DNA of 64,000 nucleotides, from contig NC_134137.1 of assembly GCF_033958435.1 (NCBI RefSeq), positions 107,084,501-107,148,500 on the forward strand. The letters are read 5' to 3'. The DNA comes from Carettochelys insculpta (Eukaryota > Chordata > Testudines > Carettochelyidae). The translations under genes and the position numbers were made by a program. The notes under the pieces were generated by a model that made no database searches, had not been told where the DNA came from, and was given only the letters and a program-made list of their open reading frames with translations. This document shows, in pieces, positions 47,400 through 57,408 of this stretch. Every line of letters starts with the position of its first letter. Within the stretch, counting starts at the first letter, position 1.

Positions 47400-48060
47400 C
47401 CAGAGGCTTATAACACCAGGAGATCCCACAGGGGTGGTGAGTTCTGGGGAGTCATGGTGTTTGGGCTCCAGGATCATTTTTGGCTTGGGGCCAAGCTCCA
47501 CTAAATTTCGCTGCTGGGTCTCTCCCCCAGCCCCGCCTGCTGCCCTGATTGATTTAAAAGGGCACAGGGGCCCTTCTGCCATCACCAGCAGCGCAGCAGG
47601 GCTCAGTGACTTTCTGCCTACCCTCTTTGCACAGTTGCCAGCACAACCCTGTGGGCCCTGGGTGGGGAGGAGGTGTCTCCACGCACTGCCGCTACCCCCA
47701 GTAGCCCTGTGGTCAATGAGAGCTGCAGAAACTGTGCTTACAGACAGCAGCACACAGAGACCTGTCAGTTCTCTCTCTCCCAGTCCCCGCCTAGGAGCAG
47801 CTGTAAGAGAGGAGTGCAGGTCACTTACCAGAGCGACCCCAGCTAAGCAATGTGCCCACCACCACTTTCCCGCACACCTCCTCCTGCCCCCCAATTCTTT
47901 CCCAGCGCCTGTATCCCTCCATCATCCGAGCTTCCTCCCAGAGCCTTACGCAGGTATGTGTGTGTGTGATGGGGGGAGAGCAGGGGAGAACCTGGACCCA
48001 TTTTAGACCCCACCAAAAATTCCACATACCTGCCACCCCTCGATCCAGAGGTTGGATTTC
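47400..48060 (-). repeat. GC-rich repeat family copy (partner at 32.6-33.4 kb)
   Basis: On the minus strand the blocks GAGGGGTGGCAGGTATGTGG, TTTTTGGTGGGG, GGCTCTGGGAGGAAG and GCTCCTAGG follow the order seen at 32790-33160 on the plus strand. Frames of 170 and 190 codons are shadows of GC-rich composition. Confidence 0.6.
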
Positions 48061-48939
48061 CCCATGCCAGAAGGGGCAGCCTGAGTGCTTCTTTGACCAC
48101 TTTGGATAGTGGATAATTACAGGGACATGAACCGAAGAATTTGCTGATTTTTAGCACATCTCAGTAACATCAATTAGTGTCTGTGAGTGCTGGGGTGCAC
48201 TGTCATTTAAAAGTGTATTTTTTTTGTCTTACACAGAGCTAGTGCATACGTTGCCTTAGTCAGTAACTGCTAAAACAAACCAAAACCACAGTCTCAAGCC
48301 ACATAATGCCTCTGGTATGTTGTAAATGTAATGAACCCCAGATATCACAAATGTGTGCTGAACCCAGGATCATACCTTTTTCCATGTGGTAGACTGTAAT
48401 AGCTGTTAGCAGTGGAAGGCAATTATCTTCTGTATATATGGACAAGCCATCATAGTTCCAATCCCTGCACATCACTTGTTTAGCTGGAGTTGTAAAGATC
48501 AGTGTTTCACTGCCGGTGGTTTTGGGTTCTGATCTCACTGATAAAACTAATGGGGAAGGTTGTTACAAAGTCGCATCCACGCAGAGATTTAAATTATGCA
48601 AATGACAAATGCTCAGAATGAGGCTTCTTTCCCAACTAAAGGATTGTGTAAGATGCTGACTATATTGATGTTCCTCTGAGAATAAGAGTATACCATTTTT
48701 GTTAAACTGTAGAGTCAGTGCTATAGGTCATGCATGGTAGTCTCAGCTTTTGTTTCTGAAGGTCGTGGGTTCTGGTCTTGCTGACAGTAAATGGTAGTAG
48801 TTTATTACTTAGTCAGGGAGGACTTACTTTAACACCTGGTTGGGACTTTTTGAAATGCTAATTTTGAAGAAGCAGAAGTCTAAAAATTACTGGTTTGAGG
48901 TTAAGGCACTTTAAAGCAGAATACTAAAGTTTTCGAAGA
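48061..48939. other. No feature recognised
   Basis: AT-rich. Short phrases near 48770 (AGGTCGTGGGTTCTGGTC) recall a tRNA B box but lack a matching A box. Confidence 0.4.
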
Positions 48940-49055
48940 TAGGTACCTAAAATGGGACCTTAGGTATCTTAGTGTCTTTGCTATTTTTAAAAGTAAAAAA
49001 TACCCCTAAAGTGAAATTTCATTGGGATTTGTGGGCACTCAGCACTTGTGATAAT
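48940..49055. mobile_element. Ancient amniote repeat fragment
   Basis: GATAGGTACCTAAAATGGGA, TTCATTGGGATTTGTGGGCA and CTCAGCAC recall a widespread old reptile/bird repeat with alternating TAGGTGCCTAA- and CATTGGGATTTG-type phrases. The family is not named. Confidence 0.4.
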
Positions 49056-49383
49056 AGTCGCTTATCTTTCTGCACCTACATATGGAGAGAGCAAGCTAAG
49101 TTTTAAGCCCTAGTTTTGAAATATTTGTCCTTTGTCCTTATGCTCTTGTCCCACTGTAACATGCCATTCATACCAGGATGCTTTTATTACAATGCCTGGT
49201 TTTCCAGTTTTGAAGATGACAAGATCTCCCTGCCAGTTGTTGGGGGAATTTTCATTTAGACCCTAGTCTCTTCTTCCCTGCAGTAATTGTAATGGAAGAT
49301 GGGGCATATGTTTCATTTCTCTTTTCCTAAACTCGGCCATACGTACCACGCTGGTTGGTTTAACCCAGGAAGCCCTAACAGTT
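49056..49383. other. No feature recognised
   Basis: Nothing recognised. Confidence 0.4.
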
Positions 49384-49490
49384 AGGCTTGGTCTACACTG
49401 CCAATAGGTTGGTATAGCTATGTCGCTCCAGGCATATGGAAAATGATGCAGTTAAACCAACCTCCCCCCAGTGTAGTAGAGCTATGACAT
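49384..49490. mobile_element. Short MITE of the GGTCTACACT group
   Basis: The left end TAGGCTTGGTCTACACTG is followed by GGTTGGTATAGCTATGTCGC. The right side has AAACCAACCTCC...CAGTGTAGTAGAGC, its rough reverse complement. The 60.1-60.3 kb element is a longer relative. Confidence 0.55.
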
Positions 49491-50374
49491 TGTGTGTCTC
49501 TCCTGTGATGTGGGTAGACATATTCATTAAGCTCTGTAGTGATGCAGCTGCATTACAGTAGGAGTAAACCACGTCTGAGACTGCTGCACGCTAGGGTACA
49601 GAAGATTTGGTCTGAGAACAAGTATCCAAAATCCCTTTTTCTTGTGGCCTTTGACCCTCCAGTGTGGAAATCTCACACAATGTCCCCTCGGCATAAATGC
49701 AACTTTGCTCTTGCTCAGTGAAGCTTTGATTGTGTTGTTGTAAGAAGCAAAGTGAAACAAATAACAGCTACACAGAAGTCAGTTTATTGTTGCCAACTGT
49801 GCTGCCCCAAAAGGCCTCATTACGATATTAACAGCGAAGGTAGGTTGGCTTGAGTATGGGGTTGGAAGGAGAATAAACAGATGTGCTACCGTCTTATGCA
49901 CAATACACTGCTTATTTTTTTCTTAAAAATGCTCCTCTTGTTTTCCTTACAAACAATAACTGTCAGGTACAGCTGGTGCAATGTTCAAGACCGTGATGCT
50001 GTGAAGGGGGGGAAAAGAGCTGTTAGCTCTGCTTAGTTCAATTTACACATCAAGATTGCAACTGAATTTCCATTTCCAGTTACATATAAATATGAAGATT
50101 CAGTTTTGACAGTCCTAAGCCTAAAGTGAATCCAAACTCAGCAGTTCATGCAGGTGAAATAATAGAAACTTCCAACTACCCAGAGTGTTAGGAAAGAGAC
50201 TCCCTGCCTCATATGGCAAAACTGAATGATCTCCCGCTTTGCTCTTCCATTGAGCTAAGCGAGATTCCTACTGGTTGCTGTGCTGGGGTACTTTTGGTGT
50301 GTGAATGTAGCTGCTTGCTTTAGGCAGTTTGAGAACCCCATAGCGCTTTGAGTTAAGTAACTACTAGAAAGTGC
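49491..50374. other. No feature recognised
   Basis: AT-rich; nothing recognised. Confidence 0.4.
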
Positions 50375-51180
50375 TGTATACAGTTATTATGTATTATTTT
50401 TATAGTGGAGTAATGAGTTATGAACACGTCACAATACAGGTAGAGCAGCACAGTCCCTGCCCTAGAGTGCTTGCAATCTAATTTTATATATTGTGTACTG
50501 GGAATGAGTAGGAGCAAACCCAAGAAAACCCTAGGATGAGCATGGAAGAAAAAGGACCCAGTTTTGCCCAAAGATTACACACTTAGGGTGTGTCTACACT
50601 TGCATTCCTCTTTCAAAAGAGGTATGCAAATGAGGCGAACAAAAAATGCAAATTATGCGTATATTTGCATATTTGGCATCTCATTTGCATGTTTTCTAAT
50701 TTCTAAAGAGCTTCTTTCGAAAGAAGAAAGCCGGTGTAGATGCTGCTTTTTCAAAAGTAAAACCATCTTTGAAAGAATCCTTCTTCCCTTTATTTAATGG
50801 GAAAAAAGATTCTTTCGAAGATGGGGTTTACTTTCGAAAGAGCGGCATCTACACTGGCTTTATTCTTTCAAAAGAAACTTTCGAAATTAGAATATGCAAA
50901 TAAGGTGCCATTTATGCAAATGTATTCCTCATTTGCATTTTTAACTTACCTCATTTGCATACCTCTTTCGAAAGAGGAGTGCAAGTGTAGACACGCCCTT
51001 TGTAGAGGAATCTGTTCAGCACAGTCATTTTATTTTATTAATAAATAAAAAAATAAATGCCTTTAGTTTCTGGTGGACATCATGCTAAAAGTGAGTCTTT
51101 AAGAAGGACTTAAGCGGTGGGAAGTGGTCTTGCAGATAAACTCAAATGGGGCATTCCAAATGTAAGGCGTGTGCCAGCAG
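50375..51180. mobile_element. Old amniote LINE/SINE-type repeat, split by a MITE
   Basis: ATTATTATTTTTATAGTGGA-like sequence, GCACAGTCCCTGCCCTAGAG and TGCTTGCAATCTAA, then TTTTGCCCAAAGATTACACA, are landmarks of a common ancient amniote repeat. After the MITE at 50586-50998 the same repeat appears to resume (GTGAGTCTTTAAGAAGGA, GTGGTCTTGCAGA). It is strongly diverged and the family name is uncertain. Confidence 0.5.
50586..50998. mobile_element. 413-bp full-length palindromic MITE with eight octamer motifs
   Basis: The ends read GGGTGTGTCTACACTTGCAT and, on the other strand, GGGCGTGTCTACACTTGCAC. The two halves are reverse complements along almost their whole length around a centre near 50790. 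Flanks are tta on the left and ttt on the right, compatible with an altered 3-bp duplication. TTTCGAAAGA motifs link it to the 29.4-kb element. The octamer ATGCAAAT occurs eight times, four per arm. Confidence 0.9.
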
Positions 51181-51927
51181 GAGTTCAGTACTGCTGAAGG
51201 GGTTAGGGAATGTGTCCTTCAGAGATTATTTGCATGAAAATGCAAAGGTGTGCATATGTAATGCCTTGTAAACAAAGCCTGAAGGGAGCATGCAAAGCAA
51301 TGAGACTTTGCCTATTGTAAACAACAAGCTATTGTAAAGTCACAATTTATGCTGTCACCCAGTGTAAGAATTGTGGAGTCTCAACAATGCTTAAAGTTTT
51401 GTGGGGGTACAGGGCAGGCATCACTGCCATGTAAGATATGGATGGAGGAGGGCTCCCTCCCTCGAGGCATTGTGAGGGTGAAAGTGGTGAGGCATAGTGG
51501 TTGAATCAGCTGTCTGGAAGCCTTTTGGCTGTATGGCTGTGAGACAGGTTTGACTAGTTCAAAGGTAGACCTAAAGATGGGTCTATAGTTATTCTGAGAG
51601 AATCCTCTTCGGTGGATACTGAGATGCTGTGCCTAGGCCCAGAGCTCAATGCCACTATGAGCTGAAATCACTGACAGCTGGAATCACAGGGTTTTGCCTA
51701 ATAGCAAAACCCACAAGCCAGCAGCGGGCGACTGGTGGATGGCTGGTAGGAGGCACAGCAGACAAAGGGTAAGACGAAGAGCAGCTGGCTGGCAGGTGCG
51801 ACCAGCAGTTGGCCGGTAGGTGAACTGGGGGGGCCAGCAGGGGTGACCAGTGGGTGGCCAGTGAGACAGCTGGCAGGAGCAAGGGTAAGGCCAGACCAGC
51901 ATAAAGGTGGCATTGCCTCAGGTTCAT
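51181..51927. other. No gene recognised; CCAGC-rich patch
   Basis: 51715-51900 repeats GGCTGG/GACCAG phrases and gives overlapping 70-110-codon frames on the minus strand. This is a simple-sequence effect. It may be an internal part of the adjacent LTR-type element. Confidence 0.35.
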
Positions 51928-52400
51928 TGAGGTGTCAAAGTTTGACTCAGACTCACAATTTATCAGACCACTCTGTTTTATTAGCAAAGCCGCTCTGCTA
52001 ATACATTTAGAAGTGAGCCCCCCTGAGTGGGGCTTGTGTCTCTTAATTTATACAGTTTTTTTGGAGAACAAGTTACAGAGAAGTTACAGACAAAAGAAGA
52101 AAAAGATTTTAGTCACCGCCCTTCGAGATCCCTGAGACCAGTCAGGTATCTTCAATTACCTGCCACCCTTAACAATCTCCTTTAACAGCTTCCAGTTAAC
52201 TTAACTAATTGCCCTTCACACCTTCCATTCTGATGCCTGCTTCTTAGACGTGCTGGCTCCATCTTAATTGCTTCTCCATTCAAAAGCTAACTGTCCCTAC
52301 GTGTGCTCCCTCAGATACTTTGTAACATGTTTTGGCATGCCCTCTCATATACAATGTATCCAGCATGTCCCCTTATACAACGTTATACTTATACAATGTT
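51928..52400 (-). mobile_element. Putative retroviral-type LTR, reverse orientation
   Basis: On the minus strand a TATAAA (52047-52052) precedes AATAAA (51977-51982) by about 65 bp, the spacing of an LTR U3/R region. The sequence then reaches a CA dinucleotide at 51928-51929 after GACACCTCA. The outer (U3) boundary and a target duplication were not found, and no viral coding frame adjoins it. Confidence 0.4.
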
Positions 52401-52429
52401 ATACTTCCGCAGAGGGAATGCATCAGGGT

Positions 52430-52860
52430 GATGTGTCAGGGCCTTCATGGACTGGACAGAGCTGTAAGTGGGGCATTTGAAAAGGAGGTACAAAGAAAGT
52501 TTGGTGTGGATTGGCTGGTTACAGTATTGGACTGGTGAGCCTGAGAGGCAAAGGACACTGCTCAATCCATTTGAGCTGGGATACTTACTTGAGGGTTGGT
52601 TATGAACTCTGGGTGTGGTATTTTCCCAAGCTTATGCCATATGACTTTTCTGCCTCTTTCATTAAGTTTCTTTTCTACACTCAGACTCTGTGTTTGCGAG
52701 TGGGGAAGCATTGCCTCTCCAAGGCGCCCAGGGCTGTGTGAATTTCCCAGGCTACTGGGTGGGAGCTTGAGCCGGTTCTGTGTGAAATGGATGAAGAGGA
52801 ACCCCTAGATGTTGAACCCGGCCCTGGTTGCTGCCGACTCCTTCCAGCAGAAGGGTTACA
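52430..52860 (+). mobile_element. Putative LTR of an endogenous retroelement, plus orientation
   Basis: CTACACTCAGACTCTGTG, GCGAGTGGGGAAGCATTGCC, AACCCCTAGATGTTGAACCC and the terminal CAGAAGGGTTACA resemble, from memory, the 3' part of a common turtle LTR ending in CA. An ATTAAG polyadenylation-like signal lies near 52663. The 5' boundary is approximate and no coding region follows. Confidence 0.45.
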
Positions 52861-53788
52861 CAAACATAGATAGTCTGGAAAAACAAAATATAGGAGCAAT
52901 TGTGGGAGAAATGAGCAAACAGGATCTCGAGGCTCACAGAAATAGTGGAGACATACAAGTACCTAGATAGAGACTTAGATGTTTTATCAATATGGATTTA
53001 AAGAATGAATCAGCCTAGCTTCTAAGCAGTTGTCAGGTGTCCCTTTGAACTTCCATAAGAATTTCTTCTCTTCTCTCGCATTTTAGCCTAGTTTAAGGCA
53101 CTGCTCTAATCTCACTTTATAGTGCGCCATTCCTGAGGATGACAGTCCTGCATGAAATTCACTTTTCTCTTCCTTCTTTGGTTTCTTTAGTCTCCTAAAT
53201 GTAGCACGTTAGATTTCTGCTTGTCCCTTTCGGCCTCCTCTTTCGAGGTGTTGAGTGCTATTGCTGCTCATGATTTCAAGGGTGAGCAGAGCAAATAAAG
53301 TGTGGTTCTGACTTCATTTATTTACCAGCTCACAAGTGGTGAACACTCTGAGGTTCTCCTCTTTACACAATCTCTAGTCACTCAGCTTGCCATGAGTAGG
53401 AACACATCTTGCATGCTGGGCACCGCATCTTTATTGTAAACACATGCCCTGGATCTTCACTAAAGTACAAACATATTTGCCTTCTTGAGACACAGCCTAA
53501 CTATGATATTAGTCAGATCTAAGGATCTGCACTTACTATTTTTACTGGTCTCAGAAAATATATTTGCCAAAACAGTTTAACTCTCAATTGGTGTGATGAA
53601 TGTGGTTAACCTGTTACTTAGACCCCTTCTAAATAAGCTACTTCAGATAGGTCTGAATGATGGTGGGCATTGAGGAAAGCATATTTCAGATTATCCCCTC
53701 ATTAGCAGCTGTCAGATGAATTTGAAGCCTAATACCCCCTAGCTGCTTGGGGACAGGAGTAATCTGGATTTAATTCTTCCTGCACTCT
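52861..53788. other. No feature recognised
   Basis: Nothing recognised. Confidence 0.4.
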
Positions 53789-54110
53789 CAGGGTATGTCT
53801 ACACAATTCAGTGTACCTGCCCATTCAAACCTGTTTTGCCTTAACTCACTGTGAACACACACAGTGCTTTGGTACATACATCTCATATCAGTGTAGCCAG
53901 TGTGCACCTATAACTCACACACCTATATGTGGTTTGCTATCCCATGTAGTGGCACCTAGATTACTTAACACAGAGAAAGATGTGTCCTCCAGAGCCTTAG
54001 CTGAGAGCCAGCTGGCTTTCAGCTCGAACTGTAGAGGCGCCTGCACTAAACTCCAGAGGTCACAGGCTTGAGTCCCCCTGTGGGCAGTTACACACACGGG
54101 CAGCACTTTG
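53789..54110 (+). mobile_element. MITE-type left end followed by tRNA-like SINE head
   Basis: GGGTATGTCTACACAATTCA at 53793 is a terminus of the TGTCTACACT group without a visible partner. Near 54024-54078, AGCTCGAACTGTAGAGGCGC, then GGTCACAGGCTTGAGTCCCC, resemble the A and B boxes of a tRNA-derived SINE. It is not a functional tRNA gene because the stems do not close. Confidence 0.35.
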
Positions 54111-54737
54111 ATTCACATCTGACACTTATGTTTCTGGGGACGTGACCCAGGGGGCTTAAGCTTGGCTCATGATATGTTGTGGGAGAACTTGTCTGTTTAT
54201 CATGGGTCTGTTTGAAAGTGTTCTTAGCTCATCAACAGCATCCCGCTGAGGCAGTTGACTCTGTGCACTCCTTTATTTGTTCCAGTCAGAGACAGCACCA
54301 GTGGAAGAACATTTCCTGCTCCTGGCTTTGCTGTTATTGCAGGACACAGACAGAGGACCTGCCAGGTGGCAGCAGTGGGTACAGCTGTCGCCGATGTACC
54401 TGATACTCACCACAGCTATGGATTTCATGTGTGTAGATTGGTACTTCTAGAGTAGACCCACAGGTGCAGCATGGTGGGGTCATGTCATCATGCGGAGGGA
54501 TGGGGTGACCAGCCCTGACTCCAGAGCTTTCCCATGAGGAAATATCTCTTCGTGGTCTTTTGTGAGGTGCTTGCCCTGATCCTCCCGCACCAGGACACAT
54601 GTACGAGGAAGGCACAAGGAAGGCTGTACCAGACCAGAAGTGGAGTGCTGTCATCATCCAGAAGCTGCCTGTGCTGGATACAACAGGTGCATTGCTAACC
54701 AATTTGGTGTTAGCAAGTCAATCACTGGGATTGTAGC
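54111..54737. other. No feature recognised
   Basis: Mixed sequence with a 122-codon minus-strand frame lacking any family signature. Confidence 0.4.
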
Positions 54738-55374
54738 CATAAGAACATGAGAACATAAGAATGGCCATACTGGGTCAGACCAAAGGTCCATCCAGCCCAG
54801 CATCCCATCTGCCGACGGTGGCCAATGCCAGGTGCCCCAGAGAAGGAGAACAGAAGACAATGATCAAGTGATTTATCTCCTGCCATCCATCTCCTGCCCT
54901 TGTTCTGAAGGCCAGGGCACCATACTTTATCCCTGGCTAATAGCCATTTATGGACCTAACCTGCAAAAATTTATCAAGCTCTTTTTTAAACCCTAATAGA
55001 GACCTGGCCTTCACAGCCTCCTCCGGCAAGGAGTTCCACAGGTTGACTGCGCTGTGTGAAGAAAAATTTCCTTTTATTAGTTTTGAACCTACTACCCATC
55101 AATTTCATTTGGTATCCCCTAGTTCTTGTATTATGGGAAAAGGTAAATAATTTTTCTATATTCACTTTCTCCACACCATTCATGATTTTATATACCTCTA
55201 TCATATCGCCCCTCAATCGCCTTTTTTCCAAACTGAAAAGTCCCAGTCTCTCTAGCCTCTCCCCATATGGGACCCGTTCCAAGCCCCTAATCATCTTAGT
55301 CGCCCTTTTCTGAACCTTTTCTAATGCCAATATATCTTTTTTGAGGTGAGGAGACCACATCTGCACGCAGTACC
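54738..55374 (-). mobile_element. CR1 LINE 3' end, reverse orientation, 5'-truncated
   Basis: On the minus strand the C-terminal end of CR1 ORF2 is readable in one frame for over 100 codons. It includes [47 protein letters not shown] and [15 protein letters not shown], the signature of this family's reverse transcriptase C-terminal region. The 3' UTR follows and ends at 54738 with repeats of the TTCTTATG/TTCTCATG type, the normal CR1 terminus. The 5' truncation at 55374 is the usual result of incomplete reverse transcription. Long intact frame stretches suggest a relatively young copy. Confidence 0.9.
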
Positions 55375-55540
55375 GTGAAGATTTGTGAGCAATCAGGATA
55401 GGTGTTTGCCTAAATGTAAACAAATGTGCCTTAAATAATTGCTGGCTTTCAGAGATCTTAAAGCATCCTAGGTCCATCAGTGGTGTACAGGCCATATGCC
55501 CATAGTTTGTCCTCCCTAAGAATCGAATAAATATTTACAG

Positions 55541-55745
55541 GTACAACAGAAGCTCAGTGGTTAGAGTATTGGCCTTATAAACCCGGGGTTGAGAGTTCAA
55601 TCCTTGAAGGAGCCTTTTAAGAGTCTGGGACAGTTTTTAAAAAAAAAAAAGGCGACTGTCAGGGATGGTGCTAGGTCTTGCTGTGAATACAAGGGACTGG
55701 ACTTGATAACGTCTGGAGGTCCCTTCCAGCTCTGTGAGATGTATG
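55541..55745 (+). mobile_element. tRNA-derived SINE with CR1-like tail
   Basis: AGCTCAGTGGTTAGAGTATT (55551) is a polymerase III A box region and GAGAGTTCAATCC (55591) a B box. Between them CTTATAAA sits at the anticodon-loop position. After an A-rich spacer, GGGACTGGACTTGATAAC and GGAGGTCCCTTCCAGCTC match the CR1 3' tail. This is the arrangement of the turtle tRNA SINEs thought to borrow CR1 reverse transcriptase. Confidence 0.85.
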
Positions 55746-57185
55746 TTTAGTATTCCCACTGTCATGCAGGTCTTGACTAACCACAGAGGCAGGCTTGTGG
55801 ACAGCCGGACAGACAGACTACACAATGCCAAGGTGCTGGGAAGAGCTGAGGTATGCCTTTTTGAACCAGCACTGCCTCAATTCCCAATTGTTACAATTTT
55901 AGGGGTCCCAGTGTTCCCTTTCCTGCCATTGCTCCTGAAACTGTCTCCTGATTGCAGCAAAGGGAGCAAGGTGTGTCGTCTTATTTTACTTCTTACTCCT
56001 ACTCTGTTTTTGAGTCTTTTACCCTGTAAGTATCTGTCTGCCATCACTAATGCTTGTAACTCACCAAGCAGCATCAGTTTGAAATTAGTATGTTTCTTAA
56101 CAGTTTCAGGTCTGTCTGCTGGGGTCTGAATAGCCTGGGGGAAACTAACCTGAATCTTGTTAATTTCACACTATGGCCTCTTGGCGTAGCTTTGATCAAC
56201 ATGGGAGGCACTATAGTTGTCTGTCAGGAGAACTGCATTGCATGGGTTTACATCTGGGCTCACATTTAGAAAGCCAACCAGAAAATGTAATCTTGTATTC
56301 TGAAAAAATATTCATCATTTAGGCCCTTTTACTCACCATAGAAAGCTTCCAAACTGTCACTGGTGATATTATTATTTTTTTTGTGCATTACTTAACTGCA
56401 TATTGTTTGAGGAAAACCACACACTATACAGCAATGAAAACTAAGCAATGCAGACATACAGAAAAAAAAATCTGTGGCATTAAAGACGAGCAGGTCCTCT
56501 GAAATTTAGATCATTGTCACTTTGCATGTTATGAATGATTTTCTTTGATACTTAACTTCACTTGTATTATTTAAGTGGGCTCATCGAGGCAGGGCCTTCA
56601 TTCACCTACATATATAAGATCAATTCACAGTATTGGGAATGGTTATTCTCTACTAGGTCCATTGCCTACTTTGGTCTTAGTGCTGGTAGAATGCACAATA
56701 GTGGATCTGGAACAATTAAATAGACCATAGCTTACTAACACTGTGAAATCTCCAGTAGGATAGGTAAGCACATCAGCGGAAATTAATTTATACCATTAGA
56801 TATTGGATCACACCATCACTTCCACTGGTTTTCAGTGGGGGATGACAGCTGCTGTGGCCCCTGTTGCAAGGTGGGAGGGGGGCCAAGCTTCTGGTTTGGG
56901 GCCAAGGGCGGAAGGTTGTGGCCTGAGACGTTCAGCTCTCAGTGCTGCCTGGCCCGTGGCCCTGTCTCCCCACCTTCTTCACATCTGTGTGCAATTAAAG
57001 GCGTCCCCACTTTCTTAGAGGAGTTGAGGGATCAAAGGGTAGTGATAAGATCTGAGGTAATGTAATCAGTATACTAGTAATAGTAGTGAACTAATAGTAA
57101 TCACAATGAACCTAGCTCTCTAAATCATCAAGTGACTGTTTTAAGTCTGGTTCAATGTTTATCTTGTGACTGGTTGACCTATACG
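55746..57185. other. No feature recognised
   Basis: AT-rich with a GC-rich patch at 56840-56980. The 131-codon frame at 55734-56129 overlaps the SINE tail and has no family signature. Confidence 0.45.
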
Positions 57186-57408
57186 GTAATAGAGAGGTAG
57201 CCATGTGTTAGTCTGTATTTTAACAGAACAAAACAGCAGTCAAGTAGCACTTTAAAGACTAACAAAATGATTTATTAGGTGATGACCTTTCATGGACAGA
57301 CCCACTTCTTCAGATGTATAGAATTGAGCCTGTCTTATGGAGGTTCATCACCTAATAAATCATTTTGTTAGTCTTTAAAGTGCTACTTGACTGCTGTTTT
57401 GTTTTGAC
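57186..57408. mobile_element. PLE-type terminal palindrome
   Basis: The arms 57229-57287 and 57342-57401 are reverse complements with a single-base difference. They contain TCACCTAATAAATCATTTTG and AGTGCTACTTGACTGC. The left flank has GAGAGGTAGCCATGTGTTAG, the conserved outer block. The arms are the same sequence that follows the GIY-YIG remnant at 2.2 kb. Confidence 0.85.

Noticed and set aside
47382..48006. Frames of 170 and 190 codons
   Set aside because: These are shadows of a GC-rich repeat that also occurs at 33 kb. There is no domain or splice context.
54986..55495. 169-codon minus-strand frame as a host gene
   Set aside because: It is the C-terminal part of CR1 ORF2, running at its start into unrelated flanking sequence.
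55541..55620. Functional tRNA gene
   Set aside because: A and B boxes are present but the acceptor and other stems do not close, and a SINE body with a CR1-like tail follows.
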